A stretch of 64,000 nt of DNA from an uncultured Porphyromonadaceae bacterium. GTDB lineage: Bacteria; Bacteroidota; Bacteroidia; Bacteroidales; Muribaculaceae. The notes beneath the pieces are model-generated. The model was not told the DNA's origin. It did not search any database and was given only the letters and a program-made list of their open reading frames with translations. Shown here piece after piece: positions 35,756 through 44,885 of this stretch. The stretch covers positions 16,149-80,148 of the forward strand of contig URQP01000001.1 in NCBI GenBank assembly GCA_900550025.1. Reading direction: 5' to 3'. Both the position numbers and the translations under genes were made by a program. Numbering within the stretch: the first letter of the stretch is position 1; every line of letters starts with the position of its first letter.

Positions 35756-36084
35756 ATTGCTACGCGCATGGTGTATTCGTTGATTTTGACAATGAATATG
35801 CCGTGCGTGTTTAGCGTTAGCTCGAATGTCCCGGGATTGATTGTCGTTTGAGAGATTATTTGCCCGAGGATTGATAGTACTTTGATAGACGACTTTACAG
35901 GCGTTTGAATTATCAGTGTGCCGGGGCGGGTATATACTTCTATCCCATTGTTAGCTTTTGGGTTGTTGACAGTTTTCCCTGACACTTCTGTCTGTGATTC
36001 TTTCCATGCATATCGTGACTGTGCTTGCAGGTCGCTTGCAAGTATCATAAGTGCAGCCGTTATGCAGAGAAAGATTTTTTTCAT
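35752..36084 (-). CDS. small exported protein consisting of a T9SS CTD-like domain
   Basis: The 110-residue product has a signal peptide (MKKIFLCITAALMILASDLQA) and then, from about residue 48, the pattern of a type A type IX secretion C-terminal domain: a beta strand IEVYTRPGTLII, the SIKVLSILGQIIS turn and the final GIFIVKINEYTMRVAI. Nothing else of size is attached, which is unusual because CTDs normally follow a large cargo. I start at the ATG at 36084 because the -7 box lies at 36105-36112. It shares a divergent promoter region with the debranching enzyme. A second protein of this kind is at 41280. Confidence 0.72.
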   Translation of the reverse strand: MKKIFLCITAALMILASDLQAQSRYAWKESQTEVSGKTVNNPKANNGIEVYTRPGTLIIQTPVKSSIKVLSILGQIISQTTINPGTFELTLNTHGIFIVKINEYTMRVAI

Positions 36085-36104
36085 ATTGATTTGTAAATTC
36101 ACTG

Positions 36105-36112
36105 CAAACTTA
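36105..36112 (-). promoter_or_regulatory. -7 element for the mini-CTD gene at 35752-36084
   Basis: The minus-strand reading TAAGTTTG matches TAnnTTTG, about 20 bases before the ATG at 36084. Confidence 0.65.
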
Positions 36113-36134
36113 CGGAAATTTGAGGAAAAATCTG

Positions 36135-36142
36135 TAAGTTTG
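36135..36142 (+). promoter_or_regulatory. -7 element for the debranching enzyme gene
   Basis: TAAGTTTG matches TAnnTTTG, 21 bases before the ATG at 36164. It is identical in sequence to the divergent box. Confidence 0.68.
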
Positions 36143-36163
36143 CCCTATAAAGTTTAATTACCT

Positions 36164-38500
36164 ATGAAATCTATTTCTAAAATCATTTCAGCCCTGACTG
36201 TGGCTGGTGTTTGTTGTGTTGCCGATGTCGGAGTGTCGGCCGGTGTGCGTGTCGATGACCTTGGTGTCGAGGTATATGCCTTGGGATTTTCCCGTGAATA
36301 TTCTTATAGCGACAAAGCCGCCGGGTTTTACTATGGGATGACCGGCGTGAATGATTGGGACAATTTCTATGCCGGTTGGAATATCCGTGCGAAACGCATT
36401 TTCTCGGACTACCGTTTGTATGTCGATGGCGAGGCTCTGGATCGTCAATCTGTCAATACGGTTGTCTATCCCGACAGGTTGGAGCGCATATATCCGAATG
36501 CCCATGAGGCATTCTATATGGTGGATGGCCGCAAGGTGTTGTACGTAGAGGTGGATGCGGTCGACGGTGATACAGTCGGGATAGAATTGCTTGGCGAGAA
36601 TATATCAAAGGGCAGGCAAGACGGTGGAAGCGTGGTGTATGACGCAAAGGAGTCGGCCGACAATGTGGTGCGTGTTGCGGTTGTCGATGCCGGTTCAGCT
36701 TTCGGTTTTGACGGAAATGTGGTAACAAGTAGTGCAAAGTCAGGCGGTTTTGTGATAGCTTTCGGCTCGGAGGAAGAAAGCAGCGCTTTGGTCGATGAGT
36801 TCCGTAAGGATGGTGATAAATGGCTGATGGAGCGCAAAGACAGAATGCAGGCTTTGCTCGACAGAAACGCTATTTCTTCTGATAATGAGATGCTGGTCAA
36901 CGCATTGTCGTGGATTGAGCTTACTGCTGACGAGCTGGTTACACGGCAGCACGGCGGATGGGGCATCTATGCCGGTTTCCCTTGGTTCACGGATTTCTGG
37001 GGGCGCGATATGTTCATAGCAATGCCGGGCATTGTGCTTTGCACCGGGCAGTTCGACGTGGCGCGCGACATTTTGCTCTCGTTTGCCAAATATCAAGACT
37101 TGAACCCCGATTCAGAGACTTACGGTCGTGTGCCTAACCGTCTGAATCTTGACGGAGTGCTTTATAACACCACGGACGGTACGCCGCGTTTCGTGATGCA
37201 GGTTTATGATTACCTGCGCTATACAGGCGATAAGGAATTCATAAAGAAGATATATAAGAACGTGAAGATTGCAACTGACGCTTCGATTGCGAAGTATACT
37301 GACGATAAAGGCTATCTGACGCACGACGATGCCGACACTTGGATGGACGCCCGCCGACAAAGCAAGTATCCGTGTTCGCCGCGTGGCAACCGTGCGGTGG
37401 ATATTCAGGCGTTGTGGTACAGTCAGCTGACTGAGGCTGCCGAACTCGCGGATTATATGGGTGAGGATGATGATGCCGCGCGGTGGAGAAGGCTTGCCGA
37501 CAAATTGGTGGCTAATTTCAGGAATGATTTCGTGGATAAGGATAACAATTTGCTCTACGACCATCTGAATGCCGACGGGACACCCGACCGCCAGTTGCGG
37601 CCGAACACTATGTATGCTTACGAAATGCTTCAGGATGATTCGGTGGCGATGAACGACATGCGTAATTTGTGGAGCAAGCTGGTTTACCAATGGGGCGTTT
37701 CCACTCTCGACCAATATGACGACCAATTTCATCCATATCACGAGCTATGGCACCGTTATCACAAGGACGATGCTTATCATAACGGTACGGTCTGGCTGTG
37801 GCTCAATGGTCAGGCGATGCAGCGTATGATTGAATTTGGGCAGGCTGAAAAGGCTTACGCGTTGTTCAACACTATGTTGCAGCAGTCGATGTCGTTTGGC
37901 GCGGTGGGCAGCTTGTCGGAATGTGCCGACGCTTGGTTGCGTCCGGGACAGGATTGGGTAAGGTTGAGCGGCACTTTCTTGCAGGCATGGAGCAACGGCG
38001 AGCAGATACGCGCATGGAAACAGTGGTTCGTGGGGATACGTCCGGATATGCTTTCCGGAAAGGTTACGGTAGCCCCGCGTTTGCCGTATCTTTGTTCTGA
38101 CTTGGAGGAAACGGTATGCGTGGCTGACGGTGAAATCCGGTTCAGAAGCGAGAGTGATATGTCGAGAACGCGTTATGCGTATGAGTGGACAGGCTCGGGA
38201 CAAATAGTTCTTGATGTTGATATCGATTTGTTCAGTAATTTTACTGCGCCGCTTGCGCCGGGAGCGCGTTTGGAAATAGATATTTACGGTGATAAATTAT
38301 TGGCAAAGGTGATTGAAAAGGGCGGAGGTGTCAGAATGACGTATGAAGCTGACGACTTTGACGACGAGAAAGCGGCTTATGCGCAGCGTTGCAGCAATTT
38401 CTTTGCCGGAATTGAGTTTGCGGAGCCGTGCTATCGTGAAAACGTCAAGTCATTGTCGCGCTATTTCGACCCTCCATTGGATTACCAGAGCATTGAATGA
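36164..38500 (+). CDS. exported glycogen-debranching-type amylo-alpha-1,6-glucosidase (GH133-like)
   Basis: The 778-residue protein has an N-terminal secretion leader (about residues 1-27), a beta-sandwich N domain to about 230, and an (alpha/alpha)6 barrel of the glycogen debranching C-terminal type: GGWGIYAGFPWFTDFWGRDM near 263, the DDADTWMDAR motif near 387, and TVWLWLNGQAMQRMIEFGQA. The role is removal of alpha-1,6 branches from glycogen or starch fragments, here probably in the periplasm or outside. A beta domain (RLEIDIYGDKLLAKV) closes the protein. The esterase gene follows after 17 bases. Confidence 0.87.
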   Translation: MKSISKIISALTVAGVCCVADVGVSAGVRVDDLGVEVYALGFSREYSYSDKAAGFYYGMTGVNDWDNFYAGWNIRAKRIFSDYRLYVDGEALDRQSVNTVVYPDRLERIYPNAHEAFYMVDGRKVLYVEVDAVDGDTVGIELLGENISKGRQDGGSVVYDAKESADNVVRVAVVDAGSAFGFDGNVVTSSAKSGGFVIAFGSEEESSALVDEFRKDGDKWLMERKDRMQALLDRNAISSDNEMLVNALSWIELTADELVTRQHGGWGIYAGFPWFTDFWGRDMFIAMPGIVLCTGQFDVARDILLSFAKYQDLNPDSETYGRVPNRLNLDGVLYNTTDGTPRFVMQVYDYLRYTGDKEFIKKIYKNVKIATDASIAKYTDDKGYLTHDDADTWMDARRQSKYPCSPRGNRAVDIQALWYSQLTEAAELADYMGEDDDAARWRRLADKLVANFRNDFVDKDNNLLYDHLNADGTPDRQLRPNTMYAYEMLQDDSVAMNDMRNLWSKLVYQWGVSTLDQYDDQFHPYHELWHRYHKDDAYHNGTVWLWLNGQAMQRMIEFGQAEKAYALFNTMLQQSMSFGAVGSLSECADAWLRPGQDWVRLSGTFLQAWSNGEQIRAWKQWFVGIRPDMLSGKVTVAPRLPYLCSDLEETVCVADGEIRFRSESDMSRTRYAYEWTGSGQIVLDVDIDLFSNFTAPLAPGARLEIDIYGDKLLAKVIEKGGGVRMTYEADDFDDEKAAYAQRCSNFFAGIEFAEPCYRENVKSLSRYFDPPLDYQSIE

Positions 38501-38517
38501 TAAAAATGTGTTGATAT

Positions 38518-39711
38518 ATGAGACGGTTTTGGATATTGTTTGCGTTTGTAGCAGTCGCTTGTTTCTACGGTTTCGCCCAGCAGGCACTGTGGAGCGGGGC
38601 GGCGTTGAAGTCGCCGGAATTGCGTGCCGACAGGTCGGCGGTATTCCGTCTGTATGCTCCTGAAGCCGACAGCGTGAGCGTTTCCTGCGATTTTCTGTTT
38701 GAGTTTGTCAATTCAAACAGACCGCAATATACGAAGAAAATGGAAAAGGACAGCATCGGGGTTTGGACATACACTACGCCTCCTATGCTTGTTCCTGAAT
38801 TGTACAGCTATTCGTTTTTTGTTGACGGAGTTAAAACTCTCGACCCGTCGAATGTGTTTGTTAACAGGGACGTGGCTACGCTTTCCAACTATTTTATCGT
38901 GAAAGGCGGACGTGGCGACTTGTACAGTGTGAATGATGTTCCGCACGGCACGGTCTCGCGGGTGTGGTACTATAGCGAGAGCCTGAAGATGAACCGCCGT
39001 ATGACTGTCTATACCCCTGCGGGATATGAGCAAGGCGGCGCAACCTATCCGGTGCTTTATCTTTTGCATGGCATGGGTGGCGACGAGGAGGCATGGATTT
39101 CTTTGGGACGCACGGCGCAGATACTCGATAATCTGATTGCTTCGGGGAAAGCGAAGCCGATGATTGTTGTGATGCCCAATGGAAATGTTTCGCAGGAGGC
39201 CGCTCCGGGCGAGACTCCCGGACGTATCGACCAGCCTGTATTCAACCTGCCTAAAACGATGGATGGTGGAATGGAACGCTCGTTCACTGACATCGTGGAG
39301 TTTGTCGAGCGCACCTACCGTGTGGACAAATCGAAGCAGGGCAGGGCGATTGCGGGACTGTCGATGGGCGGTTTCCACTCGTTGCATATATCGAAATTGC
39401 ATCCTGACATGTTCGATTATGTGGGATTGTTCTCGGCCGCGATATTTCCGTCAGATGCTCCGAATGGCGATACGGCTTCCGATGTGTATGCCGATATGGA
39501 GGGCAGGCTGAAAGTGCAGTTCGCAAATCCTCCCAAACTGTATTGGATAGGCATCGGCCGTGACGATTTCTTGTATAAGGCAAATACGGAATACCGCGGT
39601 ATTCTCGACCGCATTGGCGCGGAATACACCTACTACGAAACCGGAGAGGGGCATATCTGGCGGAACTGGCGCATCTACTTGTCGGAATTCGTGCAGTTGC
39701 TGTTCAGGTGA
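38518..39711 (+). CDS. secreted esterase, feruloyl-esterase/enterochelin-esterase type, with N-terminal E-set domain
   Basis: The 397-residue protein has a signal peptide (to about residue 21), an N-terminal Ig/E-set module similar to CBM48 (about 25-120; AVFRLYAPEADSVSV), and an alpha/beta-hydrolase esterase domain (about 140-395). LYLLHGMGGDEEAW marks the oxyanion region, GLSMGGFHS holds the nucleophile Ser, and the late ETGEGHIWRNWR holds the His. Such proteins deacylate plant or polysaccharide esters. It is cotranscribed with the debranching enzyme, which suggests a carbohydrate substrate. It ends six bases before the convergent cls gene. Confidence 0.86.
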   Translation: MRRFWILFAFVAVACFYGFAQQALWSGAALKSPELRADRSAVFRLYAPEADSVSVSCDFLFEFVNSNRPQYTKKMEKDSIGVWTYTTPPMLVPELYSYSFFVDGVKTLDPSNVFVNRDVATLSNYFIVKGGRGDLYSVNDVPHGTVSRVWYYSESLKMNRRMTVYTPAGYEQGGATYPVLYLLHGMGGDEEAWISLGRTAQILDNLIASGKAKPMIVVMPNGNVSQEAAPGETPGRIDQPVFNLPKTMDGGMERSFTDIVEFVERTYRVDKSKQGRAIAGLSMGGFHSLHISKLHPDMFDYVGLFSAAIFPSDAPNGDTASDVYADMEGRLKVQFANPPKLYWIGIGRDDFLYKANTEYRGILDRIGAEYTYYETGEGHIWRNWRIYLSEFVQLLFR

Positions 39712-39717
39712 GATAGT

Positions 39718-41151
39718 CTACAGCACGGGGCTGAGGAGGCGGATGAACGACTCTTTCAGTTTCTGTGTGAACGGACGGTGACGCCATGCGGTGGATGTGA
39801 TTCGTGTGGAATTTTCAATGTCGGCAAGGAATATTTCCTTCATCCGTGCGTTGATGGTCTTGCTGTAGATAAACGCATTGCATTCGAAATTGTATTCCAT
39901 GCTGCGGAAATCGAAATTGGTAGAGCCGGTAGTGGAAATTTCGTCGTCGATGATTATTGACTTTGCGTGAAGCATCCCCGGCTCGTAGAAATAGATTTTT
40001 ATTCCGGATTTAAGGCATTGCCCTATATATGAGCCTGATGCAAGCCGCAGCATTATGGAGTCGGGTTTGCGTGGAATGATTATTCTTACGTCAACTTTCG
40101 AGAGAGCCGCGGTCTGCAACGCTTTGAGCAGGCTTTCGGTGGGCAGGAAGTAAGGCGTTTCTATGTAGATTAGTTTTTTAGCGTTGCTTATGGCTTTCAG
40201 GAACATAAGAGCGATGTTGTGCCATTGTCCGAAGGGCCCGCTGGTCATTATTTGTATTCCCGCTTCATCGCCGATGGCGGGGGCATAGTTGGATATTTCC
40301 TCGTTGAAAGGCGGTAATCCCATAAAAGCCCAATCGGAACCGAAAGAGTAGGCAAGTCCGAATATGCATTTGCCTTTCAGCCGCAGGTGCGTGTCACGCC
40401 AAGTGTTTCCGGGGGTGCTGATATAACGGTCGGCTATGTTCATTCCGCCTATATATCCTGTTTCTCCGTCAATAACTACTATTTTGCGGTGGTTGCGCCA
40501 ATTTATCCTTGTGGCAAATTCCGGGAATGTGACTTTGAAAAATGGATGTACTTCTATGCCGGCTTCTGCCATTTCCCGATAAAACCGTTTGCTTACCTTG
40601 AAGCATCCTACGTGGTCGTAGATTACTCTGACTTCTACTCCTTGTTTGGCTTTTTCGATTAGTATATGGCTTATTTCCTTGCCTATGTTGTCGTCTTCGA
40701 ATATGTAGAATTGCAGGTCTATGTATTTTTTAGCATTCGTAAGGTCGTCGATGAGGCGGGCGAACATTTCTTTTCCTTCGGTGAATATTTCTACATCGTT
40801 GCCCGGGAAATATATAGAGCCTGTGAGCGACTGGCCTAATTTCACAAGCTGTTTGCTTTCGTTGGAAAGTGGAAGTTTTGGTATTTCGACTTGCTTTATC
40901 CTTTCCTTGCGCATCAGCTTACGCCGCATCCGTTTCGATATTACTGCTTTTATCTTGATGCTGCGCCCGAAAAACAAATATAATGCCAGTCCTATCACCG
41001 GCAGGAACATAAGCACTGTCACCCACGCCAAGGAGCGTACAGGATTGCGGTTCTCGGATATGACCACATAGATTACCGACAGGATAGTCGCAGAATAAAC
41101 GATTATTGCGGCGATGCCAATCCATTGGTATGGGGTGATGAGTGCTATCAT
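39718..41151 (-). CDS. cls: cardiolipin synthase (phospholipase D family)
   Basis: The 477-residue membrane enzyme condenses two phosphatidylglycerols into cardiolipin. Two N-terminal hydrophobic helices (about 8-60, PLD-nuclease N domain) precede the two HKD motifs: NHRKIVVIDGETGYIGG and LHAKSIIIDDEISTTGS, both complete. It lies on the opposite strand within the glucan gene group, and no clear TAnnTTTG box was found upstream. Confidence 0.95.
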   Translation of the reverse strand: MIALITPYQWIGIAAIIVYSATILSVIYVVISENRNPVRSLAWVTVLMFLPVIGLALYLFFGRSIKIKAVISKRMRRKLMRKERIKQVEIPKLPLSNESKQLVKLGQSLTGSIYFPGNDVEIFTEGKEMFARLIDDLTNAKKYIDLQFYIFEDDNIGKEISHILIEKAKQGVEVRVIYDHVGCFKVSKRFYREMAEAGIEVHPFFKVTFPEFATRINWRNHRKIVVIDGETGYIGGMNIADRYISTPGNTWRDTHLRLKGKCIFGLAYSFGSDWAFMGLPPFNEEISNYAPAIGDEAGIQIMTSGPFGQWHNIALMFLKAISNAKKLIYIETPYFLPTESLLKALQTAALSKVDVRIIIPRKPDSIMLRLASGSYIGQCLKSGIKIYFYEPGMLHAKSIIIDDEISTTGSTNFDFRSMEYNFECNAFIYSKTINARMKEIFLADIENSTRITSTAWRHRPFTQKLKESFIRLLSPVL

Positions 41152-41252
41152 GACGGAATGAATGTGTTCAATAAATTCATTTGCTAAATTATGAAAAAGT
41201 CAAAACGATTCCAAAAAAACGGATAATAATTTGTCTTTCCGATGAAAATTTT

Positions 41253-41260
41253 TAATTTTG
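41253..41260 (+). promoter_or_regulatory. -7 element for the second mini-CTD gene
   Basis: TAATTTTG matches TAnnTTTG, with TTTG at 41230-41233 giving a 19-base spacer. The leader to the ATG at 41280 is about 13 bases. Confidence 0.72.
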
Positions 41261-41279
41261 CGGTGTTAGAAGTATCGGT

Positions 41280-41573
41280 ATGTTGAAAAAGAAACTTATG
41301 GCATTAGGATGTATGCTGCTGTGCAGTGCGTTCGCGTTTGCCGATGTGGTTGCCGAGGGCGCGTCATCGTCTTCAGTTGCTGTTTCGTCAGCTTCCGGCA
41401 CTTTGACCGTTAAAAACAATACAGGAAAAAGTGTCACTTTTACTGTCTATTCCATAACCGGACAGGCAGTTAAGACGGTTACATTGAAATCCGACAGTAC
41501 GACTATGGCTCTGCCGCAGGGCTTTTATATAGTTAAAAGTGAAGAAGGAACAGTGAAAGTTGTAGTTAAGTAG
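41280..41573 (+). CDS. small exported T9SS CTD-like protein
   Basis: The 97-residue protein has a signal peptide (MLKKKLMALGCMLLCSAFAFA), a Ser/Ala-rich linker, and from about residue 42 a CTD-like beta domain: SGTLTVKNNTGKSVTFTVYS, ITGQAVKTVTLK, LPQGFYIVKSEEGTVKVVVK. The GQxVKTVTL...LPxGxYIVK pattern is that of type A T9SS sorting domains. Like the protein at 35752-36084, it lacks any cargo domain. It precedes the pullulanase gene by 53 bases, probably in the same transcript. Confidence 0.75.
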   Translation: MLKKKLMALGCMLLCSAFAFADVVAEGASSSSVAVSSASGTLTVKNNTGKSVTFTVYSITGQAVKTVTLKSDSTTMALPQGFYIVKSEEGTVKVVVK

Positions 41574-41626
41574 CCTGTGCGGATAGATTGCTTGCAAAAC
41601 TATTAATAACTTATATTCATTTATTT

Positions 41627-43651
41627 ATGTCAAGTATTGTTGTACGATTTCTTGCCGCGTCGACCGTGGCTTCTGTTGCCACGTTTTCTCCGGTTGCGGT
41701 AAATTCTCAAGCATTACCCAGAATATCCGATGCCGTCCTCGATGCGTATCCTGTCTATTCCGGTGATGACCTTGAACTTAAAGTGGATGATGCCGGCACT
41801 CATTTCAGGTTGTGGTCGCCGGGCGCGGAAAATGTGAGATTGAATTTATATACCGACGGTCTGAACGGCTCAGCTTACTGTACGGTTGAAATGAAAAAGG
41901 ATGTGGCCGGCACGTGGGCTTATTCCTTTCCTGAGAAACTGTATGGTAAATTCTATACTTTCCAGATATGTATGGATGGCAAGTGGCTTAAAGAGACACC
42001 GGGAGTATGGGCGAAAGCTGTGGGTACCAACGGCTACCGTGCCGCGGTAATTGATATGGAGCGGACAAATCCTGAAGGATGGGAGCAAGATAAATATGTA
42101 GTTACGCCAAACCAGACTGATGCGGTAGTCTACGAGATGCATCACCGTGATTTCTCTGTGCATGCCAATTCCGGAATAGTCAATAAGGGTAAATTTGTCG
42201 CTATGCTTGAGCCGGGAACGGTATCGCCTGACGGGGAAAAGACTGGTATCGACCATTTGAAGGAGCTCGGAGTGACTCATGTCCATATTTTGCCATCATA
42301 CGATTTTAATTCAGTGGACGAGGCAAGGCTTATCGACCGTCAATATAATTGGGGATATGACCCTATCAATTATAATGTGCCGGACGGTTCTTATTCCACT
42401 AATCCTGCCGACCCCGCAACCCGTATCCGTGAGATGAAAGAGATGGTCAAGGCATTGCACGATGCAGGCATCGGTGTTATTATGGATGTGGTATACAACC
42501 ACACTGCCGTGAACGATGATTCCAACTTCTCGCTCACTGCTCCGGGCTATTATTACCGCCATAATCCCGACGGTTCGTACAGCGACGCTTCCGGCTGCGG
42601 CAACGAGACTGCTTCCGACCGCCGCCAGATGGGCGATTTTATTGTCAATTCCGTGAAATATTGGACAGAAGAATACCATATCGACGGTTTCCGTTTCGAT
42701 TTGATGGCCATCCACGACACGGAGACGATGAACCGGGTTGCAGAGACTGTCCGCGCGATTAATCCTTATGCTGTGATTTACGGTGAGGGTTGGTCGGCCG
42801 GCGACAGCCGTTTGCCGGTAGAGAGGCGCGCGCTGAAAGAGAATGTGGCTAAAATGAAGGGAATAGCGGTGTTCAGCGACGACATCCGCGACGCTGTCAA
42901 AGGGCATTACAGCCGTGAGGAGGACCGTGGCTTTGCTTCCGGCAAGCCGGGGTTGGAAGAAACCGTGAAAATAGGCATCGTGGCCTCTACTGCCCATCCG
43001 CAGGTGGATTATTCCAAGGGTAACAATTCTAAATTCGCATACGCAACTTCGCCGGAACAGATAATGAATTACGTTTCGTGTCACGACGACCTTTGTCTTA
43101 CGGATAAAATGCGTAAGTCGATGCCTGATGCGACGGATTCGGTGAGGATGCGTGTAGCGCGGTTGGCACAGACAATCGTGTTCACTTCGCAGGGCACTCC
43201 GTTCATGTTTGCCGGCGAGGAGATTTTCAGGGATAAGAAAGGAGTCCATAATTCATTTAAGTCGCCTGATGAGGTGAACGCCATCGATTGGAGTCTGAAA
43301 CGTAAAAATCGTGAGCAGTTTGACTATTACCGCAATCTTATTGATTTGCGGCGCAGCCATCCGGCTTTCCGTATGACAAATGCGGATGATATAGCCAAGC
43401 ATATTGTATTCGATGATGTGAAAGTTCCGAATTTGATTTCATACGCCATCAAGGACAATGCGAATGGTGATGAATGGGAAGAGATAAGAGTTGTGTTCAA
43501 CGGTAGCGAGAAGCCGCAGACGGTGAAAGTGCCGAAAGGCGAATGGACTGTGGTTGCGGCCGACGGTAAGCTCGACAAGAACGGCTTGGGCACGATGAAA
43601 GGCGGAAAGGTGGAGGCTGCTCCGCAAGCCGCCCTTATCCTTGTCAGGTAA
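41627..43651 (+). CDS. secreted type I pullulanase / alpha-amylase family GH13 enzyme
   Basis: The 674-residue protein has a secretion leader (MSSIVVRFLAAS...), a CBM48-like N-terminal module (about 55-140; GTHFRLWSPGAENVRLNLY), a GH13 barrel, and a C-terminal beta domain. Catalytic residues are visible: nucleophile Asp358 in GFRFDLM, acid/base Glu387 in YGEGW, and Asp487 in SCHDD. VVYEMHHRDFS and YNWGYDPINYNVP fit the GH13_14 pullulanase branch, so it likely cuts alpha-1,6 links in starch or pullulan. I start at the ATG at 41627; an upstream in-frame TTG at 41588 is rejected. A strong terminator follows. Confidence 0.92.
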   Translation: MSSIVVRFLAASTVASVATFSPVAVNSQALPRISDAVLDAYPVYSGDDLELKVDDAGTHFRLWSPGAENVRLNLYTDGLNGSAYCTVEMKKDVAGTWAYSFPEKLYGKFYTFQICMDGKWLKETPGVWAKAVGTNGYRAAVIDMERTNPEGWEQDKYVVTPNQTDAVVYEMHHRDFSVHANSGIVNKGKFVAMLEPGTVSPDGEKTGIDHLKELGVTHVHILPSYDFNSVDEARLIDRQYNWGYDPINYNVPDGSYSTNPADPATRIREMKEMVKALHDAGIGVIMDVVYNHTAVNDDSNFSLTAPGYYYRHNPDGSYSDASGCGNETASDRRQMGDFIVNSVKYWTEEYHIDGFRFDLMAIHDTETMNRVAETVRAINPYAVIYGEGWSAGDSRLPVERRALKENVAKMKGIAVFSDDIRDAVKGHYSREEDRGFASGKPGLEETVKIGIVASTAHPQVDYSKGNNSKFAYATSPEQIMNYVSCHDDLCLTDKMRKSMPDATDSVRMRVARLAQTIVFTSQGTPFMFAGEEIFRDKKGVHNSFKSPDEVNAIDWSLKRKNREQFDYYRNLIDLRRSHPAFRMTNADDIAKHIVFDDVKVPNLISYAIKDNANGDEWEEIRVVFNGSEKPQTVKVPKGEWTVVAADGKLDKNGLGTMKGGKVEAAPQAALILVR

Positions 43652-43675
43652 ATAGCTGTTGAATGTTAGAATCAT

Positions 43676-43714
43676 AAAGCGCTTGCTGGAAAAATAAGCA
43701 GGCGCTTTTTGTTT
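43676..43714 (+). terminator. intrinsic terminator after the pullulanase gene
   Basis: AAAGCGCTTGCT / AGCAGGCGCTTT pair over 12 positions with one G:U, loop of 9, followed by TTGTTTG. Confidence 0.85.
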
Positions 43715-43730
43715 GTCTGGAATTAATAGT

Positions 43731-43738
43731 TATATTTG
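43731..43738 (+). promoter_or_regulatory. -7 element for the exported hypothetical gene
   Basis: TATATTTG matches TAnnTTTG, 21 bases before the ATG at 43760 and just after the terminator. Confidence 0.68.
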
Positions 43739-43759
43739 TATGTGTTAAAGGATATAAGG

Positions 43760-44884
43760 ATGAAAGCGAGGATTTTATTGGCGCTGTTTTGCATATTCGC
43801 TTTTAATGCGGTGGCATTTGCTACGGTGCGCAGCTATTCCACGGAATTGATAGAGTCGGACATATGGCGGTGTGAGGAGGAAAAGTATCAGGATATGCCA
43901 AGATTGGGAAATGACGGCAAAATCGAGGCAAAACTTGGCACGGCTTCCGCTACCGGTAGCAATACTCAACTGCACATTTATCTTTGTACTATAAGAGAGG
44001 TAAATGAAGATATATTATCTCCGAGCATTATGGGGATGTGCAGAGGCATTCATAGAAAAGGGGATGCCGTTAAAGGCTATTCTGCCACAGTGTATTTGGA
44101 GAATGGCGAGTCTTTTCTCTCTACCGATGCCTCCCTTGTTAATGCTACAACCGATTCTGAATTGAAGTTTCTCGGCATTCTTGCTGTAATGCTTGAACTT
44201 GAAAGCTTGTCGAGCAGCGAATCCTATAAATACGACCATGATGGGTGGCAGGCACATGTGCTTAACAGTTTTGCGTCGAGCGACATTGTGAAAATCGTGG
44301 TTAACGGGCATACATACAATCTTTCCGGATTCGACACGGCCGACACGCTGCGGAGCATGTTCGCAGAGTTGTATAAAAAGACTGGAAACAGCTGGCTGCG
44401 TTTCTATTCGGCAGGTGGAAGCTCTCCATCGCACAGTCCCAAATCGGCTGCGTCGGCCTATATAACGAAAATCCGCACGGAGCATAATCTCGCGGAATAC
44501 GGCGAGCGCGGCATGAGGGTGGCATTGAATTTCACAGTGTCGGGCATGAAAGGCAAGACTGGTATGGCCGTAGCTTATTTTTATGATGCCGATACCGGCG
44601 AGGCATTGCCCGACAAGAATGGGCGGTACTGTACTACTGACGGAAAGGTTTCGGCACGCTCGGAGTTCACTCCTCCGTACGATACGACAGAAGAAACCAA
44701 TTTCCGTATTTTCATTCCTCTGAAGGAGTTGGACCTCAATTCTGCTGACGGACCACGGAATTTGGAGGTAAAAGTGCATATCCTTGATTCGGATTGGAAT
44801 GTGTTATGCAAGAGCGAATGGCTGTATTTCAATTGCCGTTTCGACCCGAATAAGTATCCGTATATGTTCACTCAGGCGATGTGA
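43760..44884 (+). CDS. exported protein of unknown function
   Basis: The 374-residue protein has a signal peptide (MKARILLALFCIFAFNAVAFA). The first part is mixed alpha/beta. The C-terminal 130 residues look like an Ig/C2-type beta sandwich (MRVALNFTVSGMKGKTGMAV through VKVHILDSDWNVLCKSEWLY). I do not recognise a catalytic motif or family. The first codon of the next gene lies one base after its stop, so it is cotranscribed with a glycosyltransferase. Confidence 0.7.
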   Translation: MKARILLALFCIFAFNAVAFATVRSYSTELIESDIWRCEEEKYQDMPRLGNDGKIEAKLGTASATGSNTQLHIYLCTIREVNEDILSPSIMGMCRGIHRKGDAVKGYSATVYLENGESFLSTDASLVNATTDSELKFLGILAVMLELESLSSSESYKYDHDGWQAHVLNSFASSDIVKIVVNGHTYNLSGFDTADTLRSMFAELYKKTGNSWLRFYSAGGSSPSHSPKSAASAYITKIRTEHNLAEYGERGMRVALNFTVSGMKGKTGMAVAYFYDADTGEALPDKNGRYCTTDGKVSARSEFTPPYDTTEETNFRIFIPLKELDLNSADGPRNLEVKVHILDSDWNVLCKSEWLYFNCRFDPNKYPYMFTQAM

Positions 44885-44885
44885 T

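Larger units (their letters stand above)
36104..36143. repeat. inverted repeat embedding divergent -7 elements
   Basis: GCAAACTTAC at 36104-36113 and GTAAGTTTGC at 36134-36143 are perfect inverted copies, separated by 20 bases. Each arm contains one promoter -7 box, on opposite strands. Confidence 0.8.
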
